Assembly (NCBI RefSeq): GCF_900149695.1
Contig: NZ_LT703005.1
Span: 13 to 64,012, forward strand
Direction of reading: 5' to 3'
DNA from: Anderseniella sp. Alg231-50
GTDB lineage: Bacteria > Pseudomonadota > Alphaproteobacteria > Rhizobiales > Aestuariivirgaceae
DNA length: 64,000 nucleotides
The notes under the pieces are model-generated. The model did no database searches, was not told the origin of the DNA, and saw only the letters and a program-made list of their open reading frames with translations. A program made the position numbers and the translations under genes. Shown here piece after piece: positions 8,629 to 16,912 of the stretch; positions within the stretch are counted from its first letter, which is position 1, and every line of letters starts with the position of its first letter.

Positions 8629-9045
8629 ATGGCTTTGCACATTCTGAAATTGTGTGTCGGCGTGGAAGACATCCCGCAACTTGCCGAATGGCAGGAAATG
8701 CGCATGCGCACGGTCGGCAAGATCTGGCACATCACCCGGATGATGCCGAAACGGGCCGACGAGATTGTTGTCAATGGTTCGCTTTACTGGGTCATAAAGG
8801 GCATGGTCGCAGTTCGCCAGCGCATCGTCGAAATCGAGCAGTTTCAGGACGACGAAGGCATATCGCGCTGCAAGTTCATTTTCGACGAGGAACTGGTGCC
8901 TGTGCGGCCTCAACCCCGGCGGCCGTTTCAGGGCTGGCGGTACCTGAAGGACGAAGATGCGCCCCTGGATCTGCCAAAGGGAGCAGTTGCACACGACATG
9001 CCGGAAAAAATGCGCAATGAACTGGCGGAACTTGGTCTGCTCTAA
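8629..9045 (+). CDS. DUF1489 family protein
   Basis: The protein has 138 residues and its start ATG 8629 is set by GGAAGG eight bases upstream; a longer in-frame start at 8593 lacks this. The sequence matches the alphaproteobacterial DUF1489 family: MALHILKLCVGVED at the N-terminus, the basic TRMMPKRADEIV near residue 40, the central GSLYWVIKG, and the FQGWRYL segment near 105. No function is known for the family. Its stop overlaps the stop of panC on the other strand (taa at 9043-9045, panC stop at 9042-9044), so the two genes converge with shared ends. Confidence 0.88.
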   Translation: MALHILKLCVGVEDIPQLAEWQEMRMRTVGKIWHITRMMPKRADEIVVNGSLYWVIKGMVAVRQRIVEIEQFQDDEGISRCKFIFDEELVPVRPQPRRPFQGWRYLKDEDAPLDLPKGAVAHDMPEKMRNELAELGLL

Positions 9046-9893
9046 ACCGCGATGTTGTCTATCAACCGTGTCTTGCCCAGCCAGCTGGCCGCCAGAATTC
9101 TCAATTCCGTTTCCGACTTCGACTTTACCGGAGCAAGCGTTTCTGCAACTCGCACTTCAAGGTAGTCGGTTTTGAACCCTGCCTGCTTCAACTGTTTCTT
9201 GCCGGCAGAGCACGAACGCGTGATACTTTTGCCGGCACGGACATCTGCGGCCACTTCCTGTAGCGTCTGGTGCAGTAGTGGCGCAGTCGCCCGTTCCGCG
9301 TCGGACAGGTACTCATTGCGCGACGACAGCGCCAGTCCGTCATCTGCACGCACCGTTGGAACTCCGATGACGCCGGTCGGAATCGACAAGTCGCGTGCCA
9401 TCTTGGTGACGACTTTCAACTGCTGGAAATCCTTCTCGCCAAACATGGCGTAGTCGCAGCCGGCCGCTATGAAAAGCTTGGCAACAACCGTCGCAACACC
9501 ATCGAAGAAATGCGGGCGGTGTTTGTCTTCCAGCCCTGCCTTGGCGGGCCCGGCCAGGGAGACCGACGTACAAAAACCTTCCGGATACATTTCCAGCAAG
9601 GCCGGCGCATAAACCAGGTGCGCGCCGGCGGCACGCAGCTTTTCAACATCGGCCTTTTCGGTCCGGGGGTAGGCGTCCAGGTCTTCACTCGGCGCAAACT
9701 GTTGTGGATTCACGAATATCGTGACCACAACCCGGTCGGCGGTACGCAAGCCCATCTCCACGAGACGCAGATGCCCGTTGTGCAACGCGCCCATGGTGGG
9801 CACCAGGGCTGTTCGCATGTCCCGTCTTCGCCATTGAGATACCTGTGCTCTCAGGGTCTCGACGGTTCGAACTGTTTTGAGTTTGTCCGGCAT
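9042..9893 (-). CDS. panC: Pantothenate synthetase
   Basis: PanC joins pantoate and beta-alanine with ATP in coenzyme A synthesis. The 283-residue protein has the full motif set: the HIGH-type PTMGALHNGHL near residue 32, FVNPQQF near 60, FGEKDFQQL near 155 and the KMSKS-equivalent SSRNEYL near 190. The C-terminal lid domain is complete. The upstream gene on the same strand is the Lrp-type regulator, 38 bases away, which may or may not be co-transcribed. panB is not in the window. Identification is secure. Confidence 0.96.
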   Translation of the reverse strand: MPDKLKTVRTVETLRAQVSQWRRRDMRTALVPTMGALHNGHLRLVEMGLRTADRVVVTIFVNPQQFAPSEDLDAYPRTEKADVEKLRAAGAHLVYAPALLEMYPEGFCTSVSLAGPAKAGLEDKHRPHFFDGVATVVAKLFIAAGCDYAMFGEKDFQQLKVVTKMARDLSIPTGVIGVPTVRADDGLALSSRNEYLSDAERATAPLLHQTLQEVAADVRAGKSITRSCSAGKKQLKQAGFKTDYLEVRVAETLAPVKSKSETELRILAASWLGKTRLIDNIAV

Positions 9894-9931
9894 CTGTCAG
9901 GAATCAACTTGTTTCGCAGCGACCAACCCTA

Positions 9932-10417
9932 TCATTTTTTTCCATCCACTCGCACAGGCTTCAGGGGCAGGGCAGTTCCATCCTTCACTTCTTCCATCAC
10001 AAAGTAAGAATGCGTTCCCTGAACCATGGGCAGGGAACCGATCTCACCGCCCAGAAGTTTCCGGTACTCATTCATCCCCGTAACGCGCGCTTTCAGCAGG
10101 TAATCGAAGTCGCCGCCTACCATATGGCACTCCAGAACATTCGGAACCCGTCCAATCGCAGAATTGAAAGACTGCAGTGTGTTTTCGTCGGTTTCTTTCA
10201 GGGTGACCTGGATGAATACCAGCAGGTCGAGCTTGACGGCATTGGGATCAACAATTGCCTTGTAACCGGAAATGAAGCCACGCATTTCAAGCTTGCGCAG
10301 GCGCTGCGCACAGGGGGTGGAAGATAAATTGATCCGGCGCGCAAGATCGCTGACACTGATGCGGCCATCGGTTTGCAAAACTTCCAGTATTTTCAGATCG
10401 TGCATATCGAGTTGCAT
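9932..10417 (-). CDS. Lrp/AsnC family regulator, probable PutR
   Basis: This 161-residue protein has an N-terminal winged helix-turn-helix (about 5-65: DLKILEVLQTDGRISVSDLA, then SSTPCAQRLRKLEMRGFI). A RAM ligand-binding domain follows (about 70-145: FIQVTLKETDENTL, GDFDYLLKARV). It is divergent from putA with about 118 bases between the starts. In Agrobacterium and Rhodobacter an Lrp-type PutR sits in just this place and activates putA in response to proline, so the same role is inferred. I chose ATG 10417 because family proteins begin just before LD-x-x-D-x-K-I-L. ATG 10432 is possible. Confidence 0.85.
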   Translation of the reverse strand: MQLDMHDLKILEVLQTDGRISVSDLARRINLSSTPCAQRLRKLEMRGFISGYKAIVDPNAVKLDLLVFIQVTLKETDENTLQSFNSAIGRVPNVLECHMVGGDFDYLLKARVTGMNEYRKLLGGEIGSLPMVQGTHSYFVMEEVKDGTALPLKPVRVDGKK

Positions 10418-10535
10418 AGCTGAACCAATCATGAAAAGCAGGGAAAAAACCTGCGAAACATACAAATATAAGTGAAAAACACTAGGCAAGATTAATTACA
10501 TAGCCAGAAGATGTTTTCAAGAAGGACCGTGCTTC

Positions 10536-13500
10536 ATGACCGCTTCATCTCTTCCCGCAATGGAAAAATTATCCAGCCACCTCTTCAGCGATGAGACCGC
10601 ACTGGTGCGGAGACTGGCGTCTCAGGCGGAATTGGACGGAGATGCCGCTGACGAGACCCAGAAACTGGCAAGGCAACTTGTCTCCGCCGTCCGAAAGGGT
10701 CGCAAGCAAAAGGGCGGTGTAGACGAATTCATGCAGGAATACTCGCTGTCAAGCGAGGAGGGCGTGGTGCTGATGTGCCTCGCCGAAGCATTGCTCCGGA
10801 TACCTGACGATCACACGGCCGATAAACTGATTGCCGACAAGATAGGTGGCCGTGACTGGCATAGCCATGTCGGTGCATCTGAATCACTGTTTGTGAATGC
10901 GTCCACGTGGGGCCTGATGCTGACCGGCAAGTTCGTCGGCCTGGGTGGGGAAGCCACGCAGGACCCGGCAAGCTATTTCTCCAAAATCGTGAAACGATCC
11001 GGCGAACCGATCGTGCGTCAGGCCATGCGTCATGCCATGCGCATCATGGGCAAGCAGTTCGTGCTAGGCCGCACCATTGCGGAAGCACTCGATGTGTCTT
11101 CGCCGTTCAAGACGCAAGGCTACAGGTTTTCATACGACATGCTGGGCGAAGCGGCCCGGACAATGAATGACGCCGAACGATACTGGCAATCCTACAGCGA
11201 TGCCATCGCCGCCATTGCCGAAAGTGAAAAATCCGGACCGCAGCGTCCGATCCACGAATTGCCATCGATTTCCGTGAAATTGTCGGCACTGCATCCGCGC
11301 TATGAGGCAAGAACCGAAACAAGGGTAATGAACGAGCTTTACCCGCAGATCCAGAAGCTATGTCTGCAGGCTCGCGATGGTGGCATTGCCCTGACCATAG
11401 ATGCCGAAGAGGTCGACCGGCTGGAACTGTCTTTGCGGGTGTTTGGAAAGCTGGCCCATGATCCGAAACTGAAAGACTGGAACGGACTGGGACTGGCTGT
11501 CCAGGCCTATTCGCGCCGCGCCATGCCAGCCCTGGAATGGCTGGCCGAACTGGCGGAGAATACCAAACGAAGGTTTCCGGTACGGCTTGTTAAAGGAGCT
11601 TACTGGGACACCGAAATCAAGCTGGCCCAGATCGCCGGGTTTGAAAATTTTCCACTGTTTACCCGCAAGGTGTCCACCGACGTGTCTTATTTGGCCTGTG
11701 CCCGCTATCTGCTGCGGCGGCGCGACGTCTTCTATCCTCAGTTCGCCACCCACAATGCGCACACGGTTGCAGCTGTATCGGTCATGGCCGGCAATGATCG
11801 CGAGTTTGAATTCCAGCGGCTGCATGGCATGGGCCAGGCGCTGTATGACGCTGTAACGGCGGCAGAGGGCATAGCCCAGCCGTGCCGAATATATGCACCT
11901 GTTGGCAGCCACGAAGACCTGCTGGCATATCTTGTACGCCGGTTGCTGGAGAATGGCGCAAACACTTCGTTCGTCAACCGCCTGGCAGACGATGAAGCGC
12001 CCATCGACGAGATTGTCGAAGACCCGGTGGCAGTCGTCCGGCGGCTTGATGAATTGCCTCACCCGCGTATTGCACCGCCGGGTGATGTGTTCAAACCACG
12101 CCGCAATTCCGCCGGCCTGCCATTATGGGACGACGCCACCCGCCTACCGTTGCAGGCGCAAATACAAAAAGCTCTTGAAACATCGGTGAAGGCCACTGCT
12201 CTCGTGCCCGGCAAAGCATCCGGTGAGGCCGTGCGTGAGATAACCTCGCCACATGATCGCTCAGTTGTGGTAGGCGAAATCTCTGAAGCCTCCAATGCGC
12301 AGATTGAAGCGGCAATCACCCACGCAGCTGCTGCCCAGGAAAGCTGGGACGCCCGGGGTGGGGGGTATCGCGCTGACTGTCTTGAGCGGGCCGCCGACCT
12401 TTATGAAGCCAATGCGGCCAGTCTGTTTGCCCTGTTGATCCGGGAGGCCGGCAAGAATTTGGACAATGCACAGGCCGACTTGCGCGAAGCGGTTGACTTC
12501 CTGAGGTATTATGCCAGCGAGGCCCGCGCCAAGTTTGAAGCGCCATGCCAACTGCCGGGACCAACCGGTGAAACAAATGAAATGTATCTGCGTGGCCGCG
12601 GTGTTTTCGCCTGCATCGCACCGTGGAATTTCCCGTTGGCCATTTTCACAGGCCAGATGTCTGCGGCACTTGCAGCCGGAAACACTGTGCTGGCGAAACC
12701 GGCGGAACAGACACCGCTGGTCGCGTATGAGGCAGTGAAACTGTTGCACGATGCAGGTGTTCCACCCGAAGTGTTGTCCCTGCTGCCCGGAGACGGGGCC
12801 CGCATCGGCGGACAGGTGTTGCAGCATGCCGCGTTGGGCGGTGTTGCCTTCACCGGCTCCACCCAGACCGCACACATCATCAATCGCAGGCTAGCTGAAC
12901 GAGATGGCGCAATCCTGCCGCTGATTGCCGAAACGGGCGGAATGAACGCGATGATCGTCGACTCATCCGCCTTGCCGGAGCAGGCCGTTCGCGACCTGAT
13001 CATGTCAGCCTTTGATTCTGCCGGTCAGCGTTGTTCCGCAGCCCGCCTGCTGTTTGTGCAGGAAGATGCCGCGAAACGGACAATCGACATGCTGTGCGGT
13101 GCGGCCAGCGAGTTGAAAATCGGCGATCCGCTTGACTACTCAACCGATGTCGGACCGGTTATCGATGACGACGCCCGTGAGCGACTGGACGCTCACAAGG
13201 CGCGAATGGCAAGCGAGGCAAAAATGCTGATCGACCTGCCGCTGCCTGCGGAGTGCGAGGCGGGCACCTTTGTCACGCCGGCCATTTATGAACTGGCGTC
13301 GCTGGCTCCTTTGCATGAGGAGGTGTTTGGACCTTGCCTGCACGTCGTGAAATACCAGGCGGACAAACTCGACCAGGTATGCCAGGAGCTCAACAAAACC
13401 GGTTACGGATTGACCCTTGGTGTGCATTCACGGGTCGAAGACACAATCGAACAGATCCAGCGCCAGGTCAGAGTCGGCAATATGTATGTCAATCGCAACC

Positions 13501-13676
13501 AGATCGGCGCCGTCGTCGGTTCGCAGCCATTTGGCGGCGAAGGTTTGTCCGGCACCGGGCCGAAGGCCGGTGGGCCACACTACCTCTCACAATTTGCCAC
13601 TGAACGGGTTGTGTCGGTTGACACCACAGCTTCAGGTGGCAATGCGGCCTTGATGAGCATGGGGCCGGCGCGCTGA
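10536..13676 (+). CDS. putA: Bifunctional proline dehydrogenase / P5C dehydrogenase
   Basis: PutA converts proline to glutamate through pyrroline-5-carboxylate. The 1046-residue protein has a PutA N-terminal helical region, then the FAD-binding proline dehydrogenase barrel (about 170-480, with LVKGAYWD near 351 and FATHNAHTV near 407). An aldehyde dehydrogenase domain follows (about 570-1020), with general base Glu799 in IAETGGMN and catalytic Cys833 in GQRCSAA. The N-terminal ribbon-helix-helix DNA-binding domain of enterobacterial PutA is absent, consistent with a separate regulator encoded divergently. The start ATG 10536 has GAAGGA nine bases upstream. The stop abuts the stop of the converging hydrolase gene. 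Confidence 0.97.
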   Translation: MTASSLPAMEKLSSHLFSDETALVRRLASQAELDGDAADETQKLARQLVSAVRKGRKQKGGVDEFMQEYSLSSEEGVVLMCLAEALLRIPDDHTADKLIADKIGGRDWHSHVGASESLFVNASTWGLMLTGKFVGLGGEATQDPASYFSKIVKRSGEPIVRQAMRHAMRIMGKQFVLGRTIAEALDVSSPFKTQGYRFSYDMLGEAARTMNDAERYWQSYSDAIAAIAESEKSGPQRPIHELPSISVKLSALHPRYEARTETRVMNELYPQIQKLCLQARDGGIALTIDAEEVDRLELSLRVFGKLAHDPKLKDWNGLGLAVQAYSRRAMPALEWLAELAENTKRRFPVRLVKGAYWDTEIKLAQIAGFENFPLFTRKVSTDVSYLACARYLLRRRDVFYPQFATHNAHTVAAVSVMAGNDREFEFQRLHGMGQALYDAVTAAEGIAQPCRIYAPVGSHEDLLAYLVRRLLENGANTSFVNRLADDEAPIDEIVEDPVAVVRRLDELPHPRIAPPGDVFKPRRNSAGLPLWDDATRLPLQAQIQKALETSVKATALVPGKASGEAVREITSPHDRSVVVGEISEASNAQIEAAITHAAAAQESWDARGGGYRADCLERAADLYEANAASLFALLIREAGKNLDNAQADLREAVDFLRYYASEARAKFEAPCQLPGPTGETNEMYLRGRGVFACIAPWNFPLAIFTGQMSAALAAGNTVLAKPAEQTPLVAYEAVKLLHDAGVPPEVLSLLPGDGARIGGQVLQHAALGGVAFTGSTQTAHIINRRLAERDGAILPLIAETGGMNAMIVDSSALPEQAVRDLIMSAFDSAGQRCSAARLLFVQEDAAKRTIDMLCGAASELKIGDPLDYSTDVGPVIDDDARERLDAHKARMASEAKMLIDLPLPAECEAGTFVTPAIYELASLAPLHEEVFGPCLHVVKYQADKLDQVCQELNKTGYGLTLGVHSRVEDTIEQIQRQVRVGNMYVNRNQIGAVVGSQPFGGEGLSGTGPKAGGPHYLSQFATERVVSVDTTASGGNAALMSMGPAR

Positions 13677-14864
13677 TCACCCGGCATCGAAGTGCTGCTT
13701 GAGGGCGGATATCATTTTCAGGTTGAGTTGGCTTACCTGTGGATCGAGAGGCTTGGGGCGTGACGACATTTTCGCCACCACCAGTTGTTGCCCGGGCATG
13801 ACATACAGGTTCTGGCCGTGGATACCGATACAAAACATCATCGGGTTCTCACCACGTTCCACGTACCACTTGTTGCGGTAATGCATGGCCTTGCCGGGAA
13901 AATACCCGGCAAAATCGCCCTGGTCCCAGGCTTCCCGGTCGCCATTGTTCAACACGTCGTCGATCCAGGCTTCCGGCAATACCTGGGCAGCACCCCTTTT
14001 TCCCCGGTTTGCGACCAGCATACCCACCCTGGCGAGGTCGCGCAGGCTGACGCACATACCTCCCGCAGCGCGTGGCGCACCCAGCCTGTCCACCGTAATG
14101 TAGGCCGGTGTTTCAGCACCCATCGGCTGCCACAGGTGCTCCGCCATCAGGTCGGCATAGCGGATACCGGCAGCGCGTTCGATAATCCAGGCCATCAGGT
14201 CAGTGTTTGGCGATACATAGTGAAACCGTCCCAGGTGCGGGCCGTCGGTGTCGGAAATCTGATTGAAGAAACTGCGCAAGTCAGACGCACTTTCACCGGG
14301 CTCGAGCGGGTTCCATCCGGTTGATTTACGGTATTCAATGATGGCTCCGCCTGTTGCCTCATAATCTTCGTCGAAACGAATGCCGGCGCGCATGTCCAGC
14401 ACATTCTGGACACTGGCGCCGCTCCAGGACGTGCCGGCAATTTCCGGCACATAGTCGGTCACCAGAGCTGCTGTATCGAGCACGCCCTTGTCTGCAAGTA
14501 TGCCTGACAGCGCACCCAGCATGGACTTGGAAACAGACATAAGGATGTGAGGCGTGCGCCGCCCGGAAGCATTGCGGTACTCCTCGACAATGATTTTGCC
14601 CTTGTGAATGACCGTGAATGCGTCGGTGTAGGTGGCGTCCAGGTAGCCATTAAGGTCAAGGTCGTAGTCAACCGGCAGACCGGAAAGGTCGTGCGGGGCG
14701 GACTGCAGGTCCCAGATGTCAGCCGGGTTGTTGGGGATGTCGGCTGTCTGAATGATCTCGCGAACATGGGAGAAGGCCCATGAACTGAACGGTGCAGTCC
14801 GCCAGTTGGAAAGTGTGACCTGATTTTCGGCGGCAGGTGGAAATTCTCGCATTAAAGTGCTCAT
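13677..14864 (-). CDS. Beta-lactamase-fold serine hydrolase
   Basis: This 395-residue protein is of the penicillin-binding-protein/class C beta-lactamase fold, nearest to 6-aminohexanoate-dimer hydrolase (NylB/EstB-like) enzymes. The nucleophile is Ser110 in S-V-S-K (Lys113), and Tyr216 lies in YVSPNTDLM, the expected second-motif position. MCVSLRDLARVGMLV near residue 276 is also typical. No signal peptide is visible, so it is probably cytoplasmic. It likely cleaves esters or amides of small molecules. It is divergent from the cupin gene at 14941 with 76 bases between them, and the two may share control. An ATG at 14852 is an alternative start. Confidence 0.88.
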   Translation of the reverse strand: MSTLMREFPPAAENQVTLSNWRTAPFSSWAFSHVREIIQTADIPNNPADIWDLQSAPHDLSGLPVDYDLDLNGYLDATYTDAFTVIHKGKIIVEEYRNASGRRTPHILMSVSKSMLGALSGILADKGVLDTAALVTDYVPEIAGTSWSGASVQNVLDMRAGIRFDEDYEATGGAIIEYRKSTGWNPLEPGESASDLRSFFNQISDTDGPHLGRFHYVSPNTDLMAWIIERAAGIRYADLMAEHLWQPMGAETPAYITVDRLGAPRAAGGMCVSLRDLARVGMLVANRGKRGAAQVLPEAWIDDVLNNGDREAWDQGDFAGYFPGKAMHYRNKWYVERGENPMMFCIGIHGQNLYVMPGQQLVVAKMSSRPKPLDPQVSQLNLKMISALKQHFDAG

Positions 14865-14940
14865 GGTCTGGTATTCAAACTCCGGATTGAACTAGGCTCG
14901 GCAAACAAGACAACCAGAGCGGAACCAGGGATACAAGCAA

Positions 14941-15348
14941 ATGCAGCATTACAAGGCGGGTTCACGGCCAACCAAACAGGCGCCAGCCAGCTACTTCACC
15001 GGAACCGTATGGCAGGACCCTATTGTGGAAGCGCCCGATCCGGCCCGAATTCGTGCCTTGCGCGTCACTTTCGAGCCCGGCGCTCGCACGGCCTGGCACA
15101 CTCACCCGCTGGGACAGACACTGGTCGTCCAGTCGGGTCTTGGGCTGTTTCAGAGCGAGGGCGGGCCTGTCACCACGTTGAAACCGGGTGACGTGATGTG
15201 GATATCACCCAACGAGAAGCACTGGCATGGCGCGACGCCGGAAAACGGCATGGTTCACATCGCGTTCCAGGAAGCACTTGACGGCACTCACGCGAACTGG
15301 CTGGAACACGTAACGGACGAGGAATATCTCGTGCCGCCATCGGCATGA
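14941..15348 (+). CDS. Cupin resembling metal-dependent hydroxynitrile lyase
   Basis: This 135-residue single-domain cupin has metal ligands His53, His55, Gln59 and His94 (WHTHPLGQT and EKHWHG). Their order and numbering match the manganese-dependent (R)-selective hydroxynitrile lyases of the Granulicella type as I recall them. The C-terminal HVTDEEY also fits. In that group the natural reaction is uncertain, as many members are simply annotated as cupins. The start has AGGG ten bases upstream. It is divergent from the serine hydrolase gene. The cupin assignment is firm; the catalytic assignment is an inference from residues. Confidence 0.88.
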   Translation: MQHYKAGSRPTKQAPASYFTGTVWQDPIVEAPDPARIRALRVTFEPGARTAWHTHPLGQTLVVQSGLGLFQSEGGPVTTLKPGDVMWISPNEKHWHGATPENGMVHIAFQEALDGTHANWLEHVTDEEYLVPPSA

Positions 15349-15434
15349 GCGATGGCACGGCACAGCAGTGTCATTTGAATTTGATGTGAAAATACCTATC
15401 TCTTTGAAAACAACGTTTTTCGGGGGAATTGCAT

Positions 15435-16175
15435 TTGGCCAGGAACGAACGCAGCAAATCAGGTACAAAACCGGTTGTCGAACAGCAATCGGCGAACGCA
15501 CCTGCTGTGAACGAAGATGTAGACGGCTTTCTGGCACAGTTGAAGGCAACACCGGTTCCGGCACAGTCCGGAAACGGCAAACTGGTGTTCGCCATGGACG
15601 CAACCATGAGCCGCCAGCCCAGTTGGGACGCGGCCCTGCAGACCCAGGCGGAAATGTTCCGTGAGGCCGGTCGCATCGGCGGTCTTGATGTCCAGTTGAT
15701 CTATTTCCGGGGATTTGGCGAGTGCAGGGCATCAAAGTGGGTGTCGGATGCAGATGGCCTGGCCCGGCTGATGACAACAGTGGACTGCCGGGGCGGTAAT
15801 ACACAAATTGAAAAGGTGCTGAAGCACGTTCGCAAGGAAGCCCAGTCAGGCAGGGTCAATGCGGTCGTCTATGTGGGTGACTGCATGGAGGAGAACATTG
15901 ACCTGCTATGTCAACAGGCCGGTGAAATCGGATTGCTCGGCGTCCGCATGTTCATGTTTCAGGAAGGAAATGACGCGATCGCGCTGAATGCCTTCAGGGA
16001 AATAGCCCGACTGACGGGAGGCGCCTACAGTCGTTTCGATTCAGGCTCGGCGGATCATCTGCGCGAACTGCTGTCGGCTGTAGCCGTTTATGCGGCAGGT
16101 GGCAGGCAGGCGCTTGAAAACTTCTCGGGCGCCAGGGGAAAAGGGCCGCGCGGACTGCTGGAGCAACTGAACTGA
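15435..16175 (+). CDS. VWA-like domain protein of the rhizobial type
   Basis: The protein has 246 residues. A von Willebrand A-like Rossmann domain runs from about residue 45 to 210: strand GKLVFAMD, a MIDAS-like D-A-T-M-S in place of the usual D-x-S-x-S, strand DVQLIYFRGF, and strand VNAVVYVGD. The C-terminal part ends in a helix around LRELLSAVAVYA. I prefer TTG 15435: GGGGGAA ends six bases before it, whereas TTG 15429 would touch that site. The stop overlaps the next start (TGATG), so the J-domain membrane protein is translated together with it. The function is unknown and a paired role is inferred. Confidence 0.8.
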   Translation: MARNERSKSGTKPVVEQQSANAPAVNEDVDGFLAQLKATPVPAQSGNGKLVFAMDATMSRQPSWDAALQTQAEMFREAGRIGGLDVQLIYFRGFGECRASKWVSDADGLARLMTTVDCRGGNTQIEKVLKHVRKEAQSGRVNAVVYVGDCMEENIDLLCQQAGEIGLLGVRMFMFQEGNDAIALNAFREIARLTGGAYSRFDSGSADHLRELLSAVAVYAAGGRQALENFSGARGKGPRGLLEQLN

Positions 16176-16858
16176 TGCCATACGCAATCGCAGCCATCGC
16201 ATTGTTTGTTGTTGCGACCTTGTTTCTTCCACGCCTGGTCAATGCAAACCCAGCGACAATAGCACGTGCGGCACGAAGCACATCCTCAGGTGTAATCTTT
16301 GCCGCTGCCGTGTTTTTCGCCCTTCGTGGCCTTCTACCCATCGCGATACCGCTTTTCCTGTTTGGCCTGTTCCTCCTCGGCGCACAGAGAGGTTTTAACC
16401 GCACCAGCAAGTCGCCGGGCCAGAGATCCAGCGTCCGCACGTCTGTGCTCGATATGTGGTTGAACCATGATGACGGCAGCATGGATGCGGTCATCTTGTC
16501 CGGCGCATACACCGGCAGGCAATTGTCGGAGCTGGAGCTGGCAGAGTTACTGCAATTGCTGGGCGAATGCGTTTCGGCCGGAGATCAGAGCGAAGCCTTG
16601 CTGATGGCTTATCTGGATCGTGTTCATCCGCAATGGCGCGAGCAGGCTGGTTCGGCAGGTGGCAGCAGTTCTACCGGATCGATGAGCCGGGAAGATGCGC
16701 TCGATGTCCTCGGCCTCAAGGAAGGCGCCAGTGAAAAGGACATTCGCACGGCTTATCGAAAGATGATGAAAAAACACCACCCCGACAACGGTGGATCGGC
16801 CTATCTGGCAGCGCGCATCAACGAAGCAAATGACGTGCTGACCGGCGGCGAACATTAA
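16175..16858 (+). CDS. Membrane-anchored J-domain protein
   Basis: The 227 residues comprise two hydrophobic helices (about 3-20 and 38-70), a linker, a helical segment (LSELELAELLQLLGECV) and a C-terminal J domain (about 171-225). The J domain carries the HPD motif at 202-204 in KKHHPDNGG. J domains stimulate DnaK ATPase, so this protein could recruit DnaK to the inner membrane. The order (N-terminal helices, C-terminal J domain) is like the Tim14/DjlC type rather than DnaJ. The gene starts within the stop of the VWA gene. Its own stop is shortly before a terminator hairpin that serves the opposite strand. Confidence 0.88.
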   Translation: MPYAIAAIALFVVATLFLPRLVNANPATIARAARSTSSGVIFAAAVFFALRGLLPIAIPLFLFGLFLLGAQRGFNRTSKSPGQRSSVRTSVLDMWLNHDDGSMDAVILSGAYTGRQLSELELAELLQLLGECVSAGDQSEALLMAYLDRVHPQWREQAGSAGGSSSTGSMSREDALDVLGLKEGASEKDIRTAYRKMMKKHHPDNGGSAYLAARINEANDVLTGGEH

Positions 16859-16862
16859 AAAC

Positions 16863-16888
16863 CCGCCCGGGTACCAGTAACCGGGCGG
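16863..16888 (-). terminator. Rho-independent terminator of the D,D-carboxypeptidase gene
   Basis: A perfect eight-base GC stem (CCGCCCGG / CCGGGCGG) with a ten-base loop lies 25 bases beyond the minus-strand stop. On the minus strand it is followed by GGG and five T. It also lies between converging genes and may stop both. Confidence 0.8.
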
Positions 16889-16912
16889 ACCCAAATGATT
16901 GATGAGACTGGT

